From: Gammaproteobacteria bacterium
GTDB taxonomy: Bacteria; Pseudomonadota; Gammaproteobacteria; JAUZRS01
Direction: 5' to 3'
DNA: 64,000 nt
Assembly: GCA_030949385.1 (NCBI GenBank)
Contig: JAUZSP010000008.1
Location: 124,001 to 188,000 of the forward strand
Position numbers and translations under genes: made by a program. Within the stretch, counting starts at the first letter, position 1. Each line of letters begins with the position of its first letter. Positions 9,072 through 17,643 of the stretch are shown piece by piece. The notes under the pieces were generated by a model that saw only the letters and a program-made list of their open reading frames with translations, did not search any database and was not told the DNA's origin.

Positions 9072-9255
9072 TTACCAGATAGTTTTGACCATCTCTGCAC
9101 TTTTCAGGTTTTGATCCTCAGCAATAATTGGCGTGTTGTTTAGAATCGAGATGGCGGCTATGAGTCGATCTGCTGGGTTGTTGTTGATTTCATTGCTTAG
9201 ATTGACCGACAGCTCCGCAATTTCAGGCAGTCCAGCCACTTCCAATAACTCTCAA
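9072..9255 (-). pseudogene. PIN-domain (VapC-like) toxin C-terminal remnant
   Basis: A minus-strand frame reads LPEIAEL, NPADRLIAAISILNNTPII and AEDQNLKSAEM before a stop at 9072-9074. This is the C-terminal half of a PIN-domain RNase, where NPADR carries the conserved Asp. The frame is closed upstream by a stop next to the GAG TTA TTG codons and no start or N-terminal half is present, so only about 60 residues remain. It is one of three toxin-antitoxin remnants within 1.3 kb. Confidence 0.65.
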
Positions 9256-9338
9256 TAAACGAATCTCCTTTTTTCAACGGAAGAGGAGTATTTCTTGTGT
9301 GCTACATTGTGTATAGATGTGTGAGCAGGGGTGTAATA

Positions 9339-9695
9339 ATGGCTACAAACCTTTCTATTGATGTAAGTTTGCTTGACGAGGCGTAACTACTCAGCCCACT
9401 TGGATAACGTAACTCATTGATAATAAACAATATGATTTTTTTCAAAATGGTGAAAATGCCGTTTGTTGGTCAAAAACACCCAATAAAGGTATATTTTTTC
9501 ATTAAAAATCAATAAGTTATATGGCTGAGTAGTTACGACGAGGCTTTAATTGTTGGCGGGCTAAAAACAAAAAAAGACACTGTAAATCAGGCTCTTACGG
9601 AATTTGTGCAGCGTCGAAAGCAGCGCGAGATAATGCAGTTTTTTGGTCGTCTGCCCCAAGATTCAGACTATGACTACAAGCAAGGCTGTAAATGA
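9339..9695 (+). pseudogene. VapB-type antitoxin interrupted by a MITE
   Basis: The start MATNLSIDVSLLDEA is at 9339. The 154-bp element at 9383-9536 then interrupts the gene within codon 15. After it the frame resumes as EALIVGGLKTKKDTVNQALT and ends YDYKQGCK at 9693-9695. Removing the element and one copy of its 8-bp target duplication restores a clean 64-residue antitoxin of the DUF2191/VapB kind, with a ribbon-helix-helix N-terminus. The stop overlaps the vapC start (ATGA), as in intact vapBC operons. Confidence 0.85.
9383..9536. mobile_element. MITE copy 1 (154 bp, GTAA ends, 8-bp target duplication)
   Basis: The ends are perfect 14-bp inverted repeats GTAACTACTCAGCC / GGCTGAGTAGTTAC. 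The flanks are direct repeats GACGAGGC at 9375-9382 and 9537-9544. There is no coding capacity. A second copy of about the same size lies at 52298-52450. The GTAA terminus and 8-bp duplication are features of the IS66 family, so the element was probably mobilised by an IS66-type transposase; that link is inferred. Confidence 0.9.
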
Positions 9696-9898
9696 GAGGT
9701 GTGCTGGTGGATACCTGCATTTGGTCTTTGGCGGAATATTCAAATCTTTGCCGCTCGAAAGGCGTTCAAGGTTCGCATACAGATTTTTTGATCTGTGCTG
9801 TTGCCATGCGTAAAAAATTCAAAATTTATACCGTTGATGAAGACTTCAGGCACTACGCAAAGCACATACCGCTGATGCTTGATTCAATACCCCGCTGA
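9692..9898 (+). pseudogene. VapC PIN-domain toxin with internal deletion
   Basis: The N-terminus MRGVLVDTCIWSLA, with the first catalytic Asp, is joined directly to the C-terminal half SKGVQGSHTDFLICAVA, which carries the last acidic site, and to YTVDEDFRHYAKHIPLML. VapC proteins are about 130 residues; this has 68, lacking the middle acidic residues. The deletion is in frame, but the RNase should be inactive. It overlaps the disrupted vapB by four bases. Confidence 0.8.
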
Positions 9899-10399
9899 AA
9901 TTTCAATGCAGTTTCGGAAAGCGGTTGAAATTCGTTCATCACCCACAACCCTTTGCCAAAAATCACGAGCTGTCTTTTTAACGCTTAAGATGGTTTTGTT
10001 GTCTAAATTCAATGCCGGAATCTCCGGTGGTGAAAAACGATAGGGCGAGAGTTCAGCGCCACTTTTGGGAGCAAAGCCCATAGAACACATGTCGTAAATG
10101 GGCAGCAGTTTAAAACCTTTGCCCTTGATACCGAGGCTCAAATTACCCAAGTGCATGTCGGTGTTGTTGATCAATCGACCAAAATTCCACAAAAAATCGG
10201 TGTGACAGACATCTTCCCAACTGACCAACTGCATTTCATGCAGTGCTTGCAGGATCTTTGGCCAATCACTGCCCGAACCGACAAACTCAGCATCAACGGC
10301 TTGTAGAGAAATCATGGCCGTTCGCCCCTGTTCGGCGACCCAGAGGGCGTTGTTGCTCTTGGGGGTTTTTCTCGTCTTGATGACTTGGCTGGCGAGCAT
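9884..10399 (-). pseudogene. HipA/YjjJ-family kinase C-terminal remnant fused to PP-loop gene fragment
   Basis: The frame starts with MLASQVIKTRKTPKSNNALW, a shortened version of the PP-loop protein N-terminus encoded at 7932. It then switches to a HipA-type kinase C-terminus: MISLQAVDAEFVGSGSDWP, FGRLINNTDMHLGNLSL (the catalytic-loop motif) and IYDMCSMGFAPKSG. These segments match the YjjJ branch of HipA-like Ser/Thr kinases. The first 250 or so residues, including the ATP-binding part, are missing. The chimaera looks like the product of recombination between unrelated sequences and is unlikely to be functional. Confidence 0.8.
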
Positions 10400-10486
10400 G
10401 GAGTTAAGTCCACCGGAGACCAGACTGTTTTGACATGTGTTTGCTTCCTGCCGAGGGGCGGCTAATCTGATGTGGCGGGCATTGTA
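10331..10486 (-). repeat. Degenerate partial duplication of the PP-loop gene 5' region
   Basis: This segment matches 7732-7983 closely in several blocks, including GACATRTGTTTGCTTCCTGC and the upstream leader GGGCGGCTAATCTGATGTGG, but lacks two internal blocks, including the SGG part of the PP-loop. It therefore contains the duplicated promoter/leader plus scraps of the N-terminus. Confidence 0.85.
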
Positions 10487-10603
10487 GCAATCTCTGAGGA
10501 AGAAAGTAGGTTGATAACAGGTTCAAGTACCGTATTATTCATAGTGGTAATTTTTCTACTATAGAAAATTTATTCATCACTACCCAGCTAGGGATTTTAA
10601 AGA

Positions 10604-11238
10604 ATGAAAAAGAGAATTCACCTCGTTTAGCAACTTCGGCATTACTACCGATGCTCGTTAATGCCGCAGGGCATGGCCATGATACTCATGGCTCAGTGTC
10701 GGATACGGTTGTATCTGAGCAGAGAGCAGAGCTGGCAGAGAACACAAAAGACAAAGGTTTCGGTCCTCAATCGCCTCGTGATATTGATTCAAGCGCAGGG
10801 CGTAACACGAGGGCGTTTAATCCGGCTCCGGCTTCCACAGCGATGAACCTGTGTAATATTCATTTGCATAAAAATGCGGAACATAAGGGCGGCGAGTTTG
10901 CTCAATATGCAGGCAATGGAGATGGGCATGGCTATCAAGGAGGATATGAATATTCTGGTAAATTGAACGCATCAGAACTTAAATCAACAGGGCATGATGT
11001 TTGTCCAAGCAAGCACGGTGCATTAAGTGCTGGTGATACGATTGAAGTTCACTATGTGCATTCAACCGCTCAAATTAAGCCAGGTCCGACATTGGGTTCA
11101 TGTTTGAGTGAGGCGATCAAAAACCCTCAGTTGCGAGTGGAAACGCAGGTTTATGTGCTGGTTAATGATAAAAATGCCCTTGATTTTGGCACGTTAACTC
11201 AGCACGGAGGGGTTGAGCCGCAATCGGACTCGCTTTGA
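10604..11238 (+). pseudogene. Truncated delta-class carbonic anhydrase-like gene
   Basis: Paralogue of the gene at 16774. From ATG 10604 the frame reads MKKRIHLV and meets TAG at 10628. One extra base there would continue into LATSALLPMLVNAAGHGHD, a proper signal peptide. The long open frame then follows the intact paralogue closely: GFGPQSPRDID, MNLCNIH, KNAEHKGGEF, YAGNGDGHG, GDTIEVHYVHSTAQ, KPGPTLG and NPQLRVETQVYVLV. It diverges at LTQHGG and stops, lacking about 85 C-terminal residues. It is broken at both ends, so probably inactive. It sits in the accessory region beside other partial duplications. Confidence 0.75.
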
Positions 11239-11672
11239 GTTGATGTGCGTGGCGCACAACATCAAGCGAGGTTTGTCTGTGAGACAATCGAGTTGCGTCT
11301 AAAAAATGGAAATAGGGTACAAAACGCCCTGTTTTTAGATGATTTCACTGGGTTTAAGCAAAAGTGAAGAATATTAAGATTAAAAGGTTGGTTTCAGCGT
11401 TAAGTCTCAAGGTTAGGCTTATCGCGCAAAGGTCTCAATTTGAATGTCTGCCAGATTTGATAAACGGCCTGTGGCCGTACTTTTTTTGTCAATATTGTTC
11501 TATTTTTCGTGCAAGCGGTTGGTTTTTAACGAGATAGAAAGACTTTAAGAATTGGCCGTGTTCACTAAATAAACGGCCAGTGGCCGTTTATTGCAGAGAT
11601 GCAGCAGGCGCTCCGCGCCTACTGCATCGGTTCTTCGGATGTCCATCCCCTTTCTGGCCGTCGCTGCGCGCA
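11239..11672. other. Non-coding region with several hairpins
   Basis: No gene seen. Hairpins present are: TTGATG...CATCAA around GTGCG-TGG-CGCAC at about 11240-11265; ACGGCC-TGT-GGCCGT followed by ACTTTTTTT at about 11465-11488, a credible plus-strand terminator; AATAAACGGCCA-G-TGGCCGTTTATT at about 11566-11590; and AGGCGC-TCC-GCGCCT within a longer GATGCAG/CTGCATC stem at about 11595-11627. Confidence 0.6.
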
Positions 11673-11753
11673 GTCCATCAAGCGCCTGAACCGGACGAAC
11701 CTTATGAAAATAAATTTTCAACGGAGCGCCGGTTATCTGTAGAATCGTTATGT
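11673..11753 (+). other. attC-like recombination site before the DUF4160/DUF2442 cassette
   Basis: AACCGGACG at 11689-11697 pairs with CGCCGGTT at 11727-11734, leaving one unpaired A, as in attC stems with extrahelical bases. The segment ends in GTTATGT, close to the integron core site GTTRRRY, 12 bases before the first cassette gene. The left part, AAGCGCCTGAACCGG, is repeated at 12272-12286 after the second gene. No integrase is present in the window, so this call is tentative. Confidence 0.4.
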
Positions 11754-11765
11754 GTAGGAAAAAAT

Positions 11766-12005
11766 ATGAGTCCAACAGTATTTAGAGAAAAAGGTTACAG
11801 GTTTTTCTTTTTCTCCCGAGAGGAAGAGCGAATTCATGTGCATGTTGTATCAGGTGACGGAGAAGCGAAATTTTGGTTAAAACCTGAAATTGAATTATCA
11901 AAGAATTACAGTTATTCTCGAAAACAGTTGAAAGAAATCGAATCACTCGTGGAGGTACATTACAATGAGCTTATTAGCGCATGGGAACAGCATTTTAACT
12001 GTTGA
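11766..12005 (+). CDS. DUF4160 protein
   Basis: The 79-residue product starts MSPTVFREKGYRFFFFSREE with an AGGA ribosome site. The motif RIHVHVVSGDGEAKFWL is the DUF4160 signature, with the conserved HVHV. These small proteins are almost always encoded next to a DUF2442 gene and have been proposed as toxin-antitoxin-like pairs, though no activity is firmly known. Here it overlaps the DUF2442 gene by 41 bases. The setting resembles an integron cassette. Confidence 0.8.
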   Translation: MSPTVFREKGYRFFFFSREEERIHVHVVSGDGEAKFWLKPEIELSKNYSYSRKQLKEIESLVEVHYNELISAWEQHFNC

Positions 12006-12246
12006 GGTAACAAATATTTCCACTCATGGCATTTGGCTTTTAGCACATGAGAAAGAGCATTTTTTATCCTATGACGACTTTCCTTGGTTTAAAAATCAAA
12101 TTGTGAAATCAATTATAAATGTTGAGGAGCAATCTCCAGGTCATTTTTATTGGCCTGAAATTGACGTAGATGTCAGTGAAGAGATGATTGAAAATCCTAA
12201 TAATTTTCCACTCAAATCAAAAAGCACATTAAGTCGAAATTTTTAA
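11965..12246 (+). CDS. DUF2442 protein
   Basis: The 93-residue product starts at 11965 behind a strong GGAGG site inside the upstream gene. Features of DUF2442 are GIWLLAHEKEHFLSYDDFPWF and the C-terminal YWPEIDVDVSEEMI; the family often carries the WP-x-IDxD motif. It is the partner of the DUF4160 gene and is translationally linked to it. A DNA-binding or antitoxin role is only a guess from gene pairing. Confidence 0.82.
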   Translation: MSLLAHGNSILTVEVTNISTHGIWLLAHEKEHFLSYDDFPWFKNQIVKSIINVEEQSPGHFYWPEIDVDVSEEMIENPNNFPLKSKSTLSRNF

Positions 12247-12264
12247 GCCACGCCGCTGCACGCC

Positions 12265-12286
12265 GTCCAGCAAGCGCCTGAACCGG
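12265..12286. repeat. Direct repeat closing the DUF4160/DUF2442 cassette
   Basis: Twenty-one of 22 bases match 11673-11694, including AAGCGCCTGAACCGG; the copies are 592 bp apart and bracket the two genes. The matching second arm seen at 11727 is missing here. Confidence 0.7.
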
Positions 12287-12308
12287 GCAGGGCAATTGCA
12301 CTATGAAA

Positions 12309-12482
12309 TTACAATTGAATGCCAATAAGTTGTAACAAATAGTCATTGCTCCACCCCGCTTTAAGGCGTTTATTTTTAATTCCAAGTTTCGAGGTTTTAT
12401 CTTGCTTGAGCATGTTCAATGCAAAGTGCCTTAATCTCGCTAAATTTTCAGCCCCATTTCCTTTTCTAACTCCCCCCTGTGT
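12309..12482 (-). pseudogene. ISAs1-family transposase C-terminal remnant
   Basis: The frame contains GNGAENLARLRHFALNMLKQ and SKLGIKNKRLKAGWSNDYLL, the characteristic C-terminus of ISAs1-family DDE transposases. The catalytic core is gone and the residues before TQGG do not belong to the family. This is a relic of an insertion sequence. Confidence 0.75.
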
Positions 12483-12500
12483 CAGGGTAGTTGTCCGGCG

Positions 12501-12695
12501 CGTTGTGCTGAAGCGATACAGGCGCATATTAATGCTTCCTTTACGGCACTCAATTTATTGAAGCTGGAAGATCACAGGACAAAGAACAGTTCCGAATCTT
12601 CGGTGATTTCCATTGCTTCGTGGCGACGTAAGAAACTCAACCAACATTTGATGAAAATATTTTTTGAACAGTCTCCCTCGACCTCCTTTTTTTAA
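12501..12695 (+). pseudogene. Transposase C-terminal remnant
   Basis: A plus-strand frame reads RCAEAIQAHINASFTALNL, LKLEDHR and SVISIASWRRKKLNQHLMK before a stop at 12693-12695. This resembles the C-terminus of DDE transposases of the IS4-like kind; the exact family is unsure. There is no start codon or catalytic part. Confidence 0.5.
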
Positions 12696-12719
12696 CGAAA
12701 GAGGAGGGGTGCGTTCTTA

Positions 12720-12839
12720 GGTGGTTTTGTGTTTTCTTTGCTTGGTATCTCAGCGGGAGGTTTGATAGGCTCAATCATAACAGCAACTGCCGGTTCTGCT
12801 TTACTGTTATTTATTGTTGGTCTGATTAAAAAATCTTGA
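12720..12839 (+). pseudogene. GlsB/YeaQ/YmgE-family C-terminal fragment
   Basis: A 39-codon frame, GGFVFSLLGISAGGLIGSII then LLLFIVGLIKKS, matches the end of the small transglycosylase-associated membrane proteins. The N-terminal membrane segment and a start codon are missing. Confidence 0.6.
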
Positions 12840-12900
12840 TGATTCCAGAGGGTGGAATATTTTGCTCCTCTGTCGCATTAATAAAAATTGATGTGTTGGA

Positions 12901-13140
12901 TTAAATAGAACTGCTGCGTTGTTTGATACCGGAGTGAATAATCACATCGGCGATAATGTGTGATGAGAGCAACAAGACCGCCCCGATCATCATTGATAGT
13001 TGATTAACCGTAACAGCGCCGTGCAACAGCGAGAAAAGAGCGCTGAGATTAACGAATGCGACGGGAGCGGAGAGAGTTAAGCGGTAGTTTTGATAAAGGG
13101 CGCAAACGTTGCCAAGAGCCGAGCAGATAAAAGAGATCAT
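12901..13140 (-). CDS. Small hypothetical membrane protein
   Basis: The 79-residue product is preceded by a good GAGG site eight bases before the ATG. Two or three hydrophobic segments can be seen (PVAFVNLSALFSLLHGAVTV and LSMMIGAVLLLSSHIIADVI). No family recognised. It lies between the transposon-rich area and pgl, on the same strand as pgl but downstream of it. Confidence 0.5.
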   Translation of the reverse strand: MISFICSALGNVCALYQNYRLTLSAPVAFVNLSALFSLLHGAVTVNQLSMMIGAVLLLSSHIIADVIIHSGIKQRSSSI

Positions 13141-13210
13141 GTTTTTTCCTCATCCTGAATGTGTGTGGCAAACAGGATAACGAAGCGAGGTTACCGTTTT
13201 CTCTCACTGT

Positions 13211-13900
13211 TCAAACCGCTGCATCCATATCCATATAAACATCCACCCCACACTCAGGTGCAATGGCTGCTGCTGGAATAGCTGCTCCTGCTTGCCACGC
13301 CCGCAGTGCATCCTGTTTGCCTTTGCCCGAAACAATAAAGATCAGCTGACGTGTTTGGCTCAAACGCTTGGCGCTGAGGCTGACCCGATTCGAAGGGGGT
13401 TTGGGGGCATTGCTGACCGCCAGACAGGCAGACGCATCGGCGGCACTGCCCAGCTCGTGTTCGGGAAATAGGCTGGCGGTGTGGCCATCTTCACCCAGTC
13501 CGAGCAACACCAGATCAAAGGTTTCAAGGTTACTTAATAGCTCGCTGTACTCTTTGGCTGCGAGCTCTGCGCCTTTTTCAGCGGGAATGTTATGAATCTG
13601 AGTTTTGGGAATGGCAACGTGTTGCAGCCAACTCTGTGCTGCCATCAGGTCGTTGCGCTCGGCATCGCCAATGGGCAGGCAGCGTTCATCGCCAAAGTAG
13701 ATAAACCATTTAGACCAATCGGTCTGGATCTGGCGTAGTTGTTGGTAGATTGCCTGCGGTGTGTTGCCACCGGCCAGCACCAAGTGGAATGCACCTCGTT
13801 GGGCGATGGCTTCGTAAGCCGTGACGGCGATGGTTTCGGCGCTGCTTTCGATCAGTTGTTCGGTGGAGGGGTGAAAACGTTGACGTAAAATTTGTGACAT
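13211..13900 (-). CDS. pgl: 6-phosphogluconolactonase
   Basis: Hydrolyses 6-phosphogluconolactone to 6-phosphogluconate, the second step of the oxidative pentose phosphate pathway. The 229-residue product has the DevB-type motifs LAGGNTPQAIYQQL, FGDERCLP (active-site region), LGLGEDGHTASLFP and VSGKGKQDAL. zwf and gnd lie directly upstream on the same strand, so the whole oxidative branch is clustered. About 155 bases with REP-like palindromes separate pgl from zwf, so pgl may be transcribed partly on its own. Confidence 0.95.
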   Translation of the reverse strand: MSQILRQRFHPSTEQLIESSAETIAVTAYEAIAQRGAFHLVLAGGNTPQAIYQQLRQIQTDWSKWFIYFGDERCLPIGDAERNDLMAAQSWLQHVAIPKTQIHNIPAEKGAELAAKEYSELLSNLETFDLVLLGLGEDGHTASLFPEHELGSAADASACLAVSNAPKPPSNRVSLSAKRLSQTRQLIFIVSGKGKQDALRAWQAGAAIPAAAIAPECGVDVYMDMDAAV

Positions 13901-13924
13901 GGAAAAGGCTCAAAGTTGGCCGCT

Positions 13925-14030
13925 GTCATGCCCGCGAAGGCGGGTATCCATAGGAAATAAGGATGGACTCCCGCCTGCGCGGGAGTGACGAGCCTTTATG
14001 GAGTGACGAGCCTTTATATGGCGTGACGAA
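13925..14030. repeat. REP-like palindromic repeats
   Basis: CCCGCGAAGGCGGG near 13929 and ACTCCCGCCTGCGCGGGAGT near 13967 are typical dispersed GTCATTCCCGCC-type palindromes. They are followed by a tandem duplication of GAGTGACGAGCCTTTAT. A related copy lies at about 52728-52755. Confidence 0.75.
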
Positions 14031-14056
14031 CGGTGGAATGGTTGAACAGAGAAAAA

Positions 14057-15538
14057 TTAGATCTTATTACGCCACGCTTGATCCTCGCTGTCAAACAGAC
14101 GTTCTGCCGAGTTTGGCCCCCAACTGCCTGCCGGATAGCCGTGAATAAACTCGGTCTCTTGCGTCCAGTGGCGCAAAATCGGCTCCACCACTTGCCATGC
14201 GTACTCCACTTCATCAAAGCGAATAAAGAGGCTTTTGTCCCCCTTGATCACATCCAATAAGAGGTTGGCGTAGGCATCCAAGGCAATTTCATCTTTATCA
14301 CGGTACATGGCATCCAGCCGCACAATGCGCGTGTCCATGCCCAAGCCGGGCTGTTTGGCGTGCAGCTCCATGTGCATTCCCTCTTCGGGCTGAATGGAGA
14401 GCAGAATCCAATTAGGGTCGATGTGTTCGATGGGCGTTTCACGGAACAACTGCTGCGGCGGATGTTTAAAACGGATCGCAATCATGGATCTTTTTTCTGC
14501 CAATGCCTTGCCGGTGCGCAGATAAAACGGCACCCCTTTCCAGCGCCAGTTGTCGATGTAGAACTTGGCCGCCACAAACGTCTCGGTGGTGGAGTGCGGC
14601 GGCACGTCGGGTTCGTCCAGATAGTTGGGAACTGCTTTGCCGTGGCAACTGCCAGCGGTGTACTGCGCTCGAAAGGCGTAGTTGTTCACCGCTCGCGGTG
14701 GAATGGGGCGAATGGAGCGCAATACTTTGACCTTCTCATCGCGCAGCGCGTCCGCTTCCATCGTCGCTGGTGGTTCCATTGCGACTAAGGTTAACAACTG
14801 CATCAGGTGATTTTGCAGCATGTCGCGCAGGGTGCCAGCGGTATCAAAATAACCGGCGCGGCTGCCGATGTTGAGATCTTCCGCCACGGTGATCTGCACA
14901 TGGTCGATGTAGTTGCGGTTCCAGAGCGGTTCGATGAGGGTATTGGCAAAACGGAAGACGAGCAGATTTTGCACCGTCTCTTTGCCGAGGTAGTGGTCGA
15001 TGCGGTAGACCTGATCTTCATCAAAATAGCGATGCAGTTGGCGGTTGAGCTGCTGGGCGCTGTCGAGATCCACGCCGAAGGGTTTTTCCACCACGATGCG
15101 ATGGCGACCGCTTTTTTTGTTAAAGCCGACCCCATCAAGGTGTTTGATGACGGAGGAGAAATCCGCTGGTTTGATGGCCAAATAGAAGACAATGTTTTCG
15201 CAGGCTCCCATGCGCGGCTTGGCGATCTCCTCTTTGAGTTTTTGATAGCCTTCCGCGTCGTGTAGGTCGCCTTTGAGGTACTCAAAACGCGCCACCAATC
15301 GTTCGGCGATCTCCGCTTTGTACTGCTCGCCTAAGGCGCTTTTCAGCGCCTCTAGTGCGTGCTCTGACCACTGCTGACCTGTCCAGTCACGCCGAGCGTA
15401 GGCGATAAAGAGCAGATCGGGGTGCAGCTTGTCGGCCTCTTCCAGATGGTAGAGGCTCGGCAGCAACTTAATGCTAACCAGATTGCCGGTGGCACCGAAA
15501 ATGACAAAATAGCAGGGGCTTAAACCTAAATCGGCCAT
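14057..15538 (-). CDS. zwf: Glucose-6-phosphate 1-dehydrogenase
   Basis: Oxidises glucose 6-phosphate to the lactone with NADP+, the entry step of the oxidative pentose phosphate pathway. The 493-residue product has the nucleotide-binding [17 protein letters not shown] at the N-terminus (the usual G-x-x-G-D-L with Asn for Asp), the substrate/active-site motif RIDHYLGKE and [11 protein letters not shown]. The full length is normal. It begins two bases after the gnd stop, so gnd and zwf form one unit. The Asn at GATGN, where many members have Asp, is a minor oddity. Confidence 0.96.
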   Translation of the reverse strand: MADLGLSPCYFVIFGATGNLVSIKLLPSLYHLEEADKLHPDLLFIAYARRDWTGQQWSEHALEALKSALGEQYKAEIAERLVARFEYLKGDLHDAEGYQKLKEEIAKPRMGACENIVFYLAIKPADFSSVIKHLDGVGFNKKSGRHRIVVEKPFGVDLDSAQQLNRQLHRYFDEDQVYRIDHYLGKETVQNLLVFRFANTLIEPLWNRNYIDHVQITVAEDLNIGSRAGYFDTAGTLRDMLQNHLMQLLTLVAMEPPATMEADALRDEKVKVLRSIRPIPPRAVNNYAFRAQYTAGSCHGKAVPNYLDEPDVPPHSTTETFVAAKFYIDNWRWKGVPFYLRTGKALAEKRSMIAIRFKHPPQQLFRETPIEHIDPNWILLSIQPEEGMHMELHAKQPGLGMDTRIVRLDAMYRDKDEIALDAYANLLLDVIKGDKSLFIRFDEVEYAWQVVEPILRHWTQETEFIHGYPAGSWGPNSAERLFDSEDQAWRNKI

Positions 15539-15540
15539 GA

Positions 15541-16452
15541 TTAATCCTTACTTTTTACCGCGTGACCGCCAAAGCCTTTGCGCATCATAGACAACATTTT
15601 GTTGCCGTAGGTGGCTTTGCCTTGGGATTCAAAACGTGCCATCAGGGCTAAGGTCATTACCGGCGAAGGGATGCCCTGTTCGATGGCTTCGATGGCGGTC
15701 CAGCGACCTTCACCGGAGTCGGCCACAAAGGGGGCGATCTCGTCAAGATCTTGATCTTCGTTGAGGAATTCGGCGCTCAGATCCAGCATCCAACTGCGTA
15801 CCACGCTGCCGTGTCGCCACATCTCGGCCACTTTGGCCAGATCGAGATTAAAATCATCACGGTTTTTCAGCAGTGAAAAGCCCTCGGCAAAGGCTTGCAT
15901 CATGCCGTATTCGATGCCGTTGTGGATCATTTTGGTGTAGTGACCAGAACCCACTGGGCCGCAATGCATCCAGCCTTTGTCTGCCCCAGGGGCAAGCACT
16001 TTGATGTACTCCTCGATTTTGGCAAAAGCCTCTTTTGTACCGCCGACCATCATGGCGTAGCCGTTGGCCAAACCCCAAACGCCGCCAGAAACACCCGCGT
16101 CGATGTAGTCGATGCCGGTGCCTTCAAGGGCGGCGGCACGGCTGATGGAGTCTTTGTAACAGGAGTTGGCACCGTCCACAATCACATCGCCTTTGTCCAG
16201 CATCGGCGTGATGAGGTCGATGTGTTCTTGGGTGGTCTCACCGGCAGGCAGCATCAGCCAGACCACACGAGGGGCGCTTAGACTCTGCACCAGTGCTTCA
16301 ATGGAGTTCATCGCGGTTACGCCGCTTTCTTCGGCGAGTTTTTGGGTCACGTCGTTGCTGCGGTTGAAGGCAGCCAGTGGGATGTTGCCTAAACGCAGAC
16401 GACGCGCCATGTTGGCACCCATACGACCGAGACCGATAATACCTAAATTCAT
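15541..16452 (-). CDS. gnd: 6-phosphogluconate dehydrogenase, decarboxylating (short form)
   Basis: Converts 6-phosphogluconate to ribulose 5-phosphate. The start at 16452 ([19 protein letters not shown]) has AGGAG before it. The 303-residue product carries the Rossmann [30 protein letters not shown], the substrate motif [11 protein letters not shown] and the catalytic [20 protein letters not shown]. At about 300 residues it is the short YqeC/GndA-like type rather than the 470-residue enteric Gnd. It heads the gnd-zwf unit. Confidence 0.93.
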   Translation of the reverse strand: MNLGIIGLGRMGANMARRLRLGNIPLAAFNRSNDVTQKLAEESGVTAMNSIEALVQSLSAPRVVWLMLPAGETTQEHIDLITPMLDKGDVIVDGANSCYKDSISRAAALEGTGIDYIDAGVSGGVWGLANGYAMMVGGTKEAFAKIEEYIKVLAPGADKGWMHCGPVGSGHYTKMIHNGIEYGMMQAFAEGFSLLKNRDDFNLDLAKVAEMWRHGSVVRSWMLDLSAEFLNEDQDLDEIAPFVADSGEGRWTAIEAIEQGIPSPVMTLALMARFESQGKATYGNKMLSMMRKGFGGHAVKSKD

Positions 16453-16773
16453 GTGTTGCTCCTTTGTTGGGCTACTTTTTTGTGTTTGCAAATACAGTTT
16501 TAAGAATGAATGCGTAAGTTACGCTTTTTTTTCTACTCATAACAGGCTGCTTAGCCTATGGGAAGCTCCTCCTGTCTACTGTGAACGGTTTCAAATCCTG
16601 AGATTCTTTTTCAGAATTGTTGTGGGCTATTCGTTATGCTGTAAAGAATTTTAATCACAAGCACATAGTGAACCAGATGAGGTGGGCTTCAGGTTCTGTT
16701 AAACATGTGCAGCTAAGTTGAGTGTGTGCGCTAGCATGATAAATACCCATAACCAACCACAGGAATAGAGCAG

Positions 16774-17643
16774 ATGAAAAACAGAGTTATGTTCGCATTA
16801 GCAACCGTCGCGTTATTACCGTTGCAGGCGAATGCAAAGGAGAATGCTCATCATGAGCATCAAATGGCCTCGGATCAGGTGATTGCTGAGCAGAGAACCA
16901 AACTGGCTGAAAACACCAAAGGCAAAGGTTTCGGTCCACAGTCACCGCGTGATATTGATGCGGTTGCGGGTCGTAATTCACGCGTTTTTAATAACTCCCC
17001 TCCGGCTAAAAAAATGAATTTGTGCAACATTCATTTCCATAAAAATGCCGAGCACAAAGGTGGAGAATTTACCCAATACGCTGGAAATGGCGATGGTCAT
17101 GGCTTTCAAAGCGGTTACCGATATTCAGGTCGCTTGAGTCCTTCAGAGCGTAAACCGGTAGGGTATGCGGTCTGTCCTAGTAAGCACGGTGCTTTGAACG
17201 TGGGTGATACCATTGAGGTTCATTACGTTCATTCAACGGCTCAAGTCAAACCTGGCCCGACACTGGGGGCGTGTTTGGATGATGCGATCAAAAACCCACA
17301 GTTGCGCGTAGAGACCCAAGTGTATGTGCTGGTAAACGATAGAAATGCGCTTGATTTTGGGGGTCTAACTCAGCATGGACAAAAGAACGGCTTGCATCAA
17401 GCGATGAATATTCCCAGCAACACTGGAAGCCCTGTTCAGTACGCTGGATCCACCACCGGCCCCGGTTACAATGAAAAGGGCTCTCCGTTTCAGGTGGCGT
17501 GGAGCGTTCGGCCTAGGGTTGCTAAGGTGAACATTGCAAGTGTGGGTGCGTGGTGTAAAGGCAACGTGTTTGATGAAGATCATGCTCATGGGGTCAGAAA
17601 TTTGGTCACCAATCCAGATCTGCTGTCCAAAATAGGGCATTAG
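16774..17643 (+). CDS. Delta-class carbonic anhydrase-like exported protein
   Basis: The start has an AGGA site nine bases upstream. A signal peptide (MKNRVMFALATVALLPLQANA) precedes a His-rich linker. Conserved blocks are MNLCNIHFHKNAEHKGGEF, GDTIEVHYVHSTAQ, GPTLGACL, VETQVYVLVND and a C-terminal YAGSTTGPGYNEKGSPFQV and SVGAWCKGN. I recognise this layout as the bacterial delta-class carbonic anhydrase family, zinc enzymes interconverting CO2 and bicarbonate; this is from memory of the family. The product (289 residues) would act in the periplasm. A truncated paralogue lies at 10604. The gene stands alone. Confidence 0.75.
   Translation: MKNRVMFALATVALLPLQANAKENAHHEHQMASDQVIAEQRTKLAENTKGKGFGPQSPRDIDAVAGRNSRVFNNSPPAKKMNLCNIHFHKNAEHKGGEFTQYAGNGDGHGFQSGYRYSGRLSPSERKPVGYAVCPSKHGALNVGDTIEVHYVHSTAQVKPGPTLGACLDDAIKNPQLRVETQVYVLVNDRNALDFGGLTQHGQKNGLHQAMNIPSNTGSPVQYAGSTTGPGYNEKGSPFQVAWSVRPRVAKVNIASVGAWCKGNVFDEDHAHGVRNLVTNPDLLSKIGH

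Noticed and set aside
14807-15265. Plus-strand frame inside zwf
   Set aside because: Antisense to conserved zwf and lacks a ribosome site.
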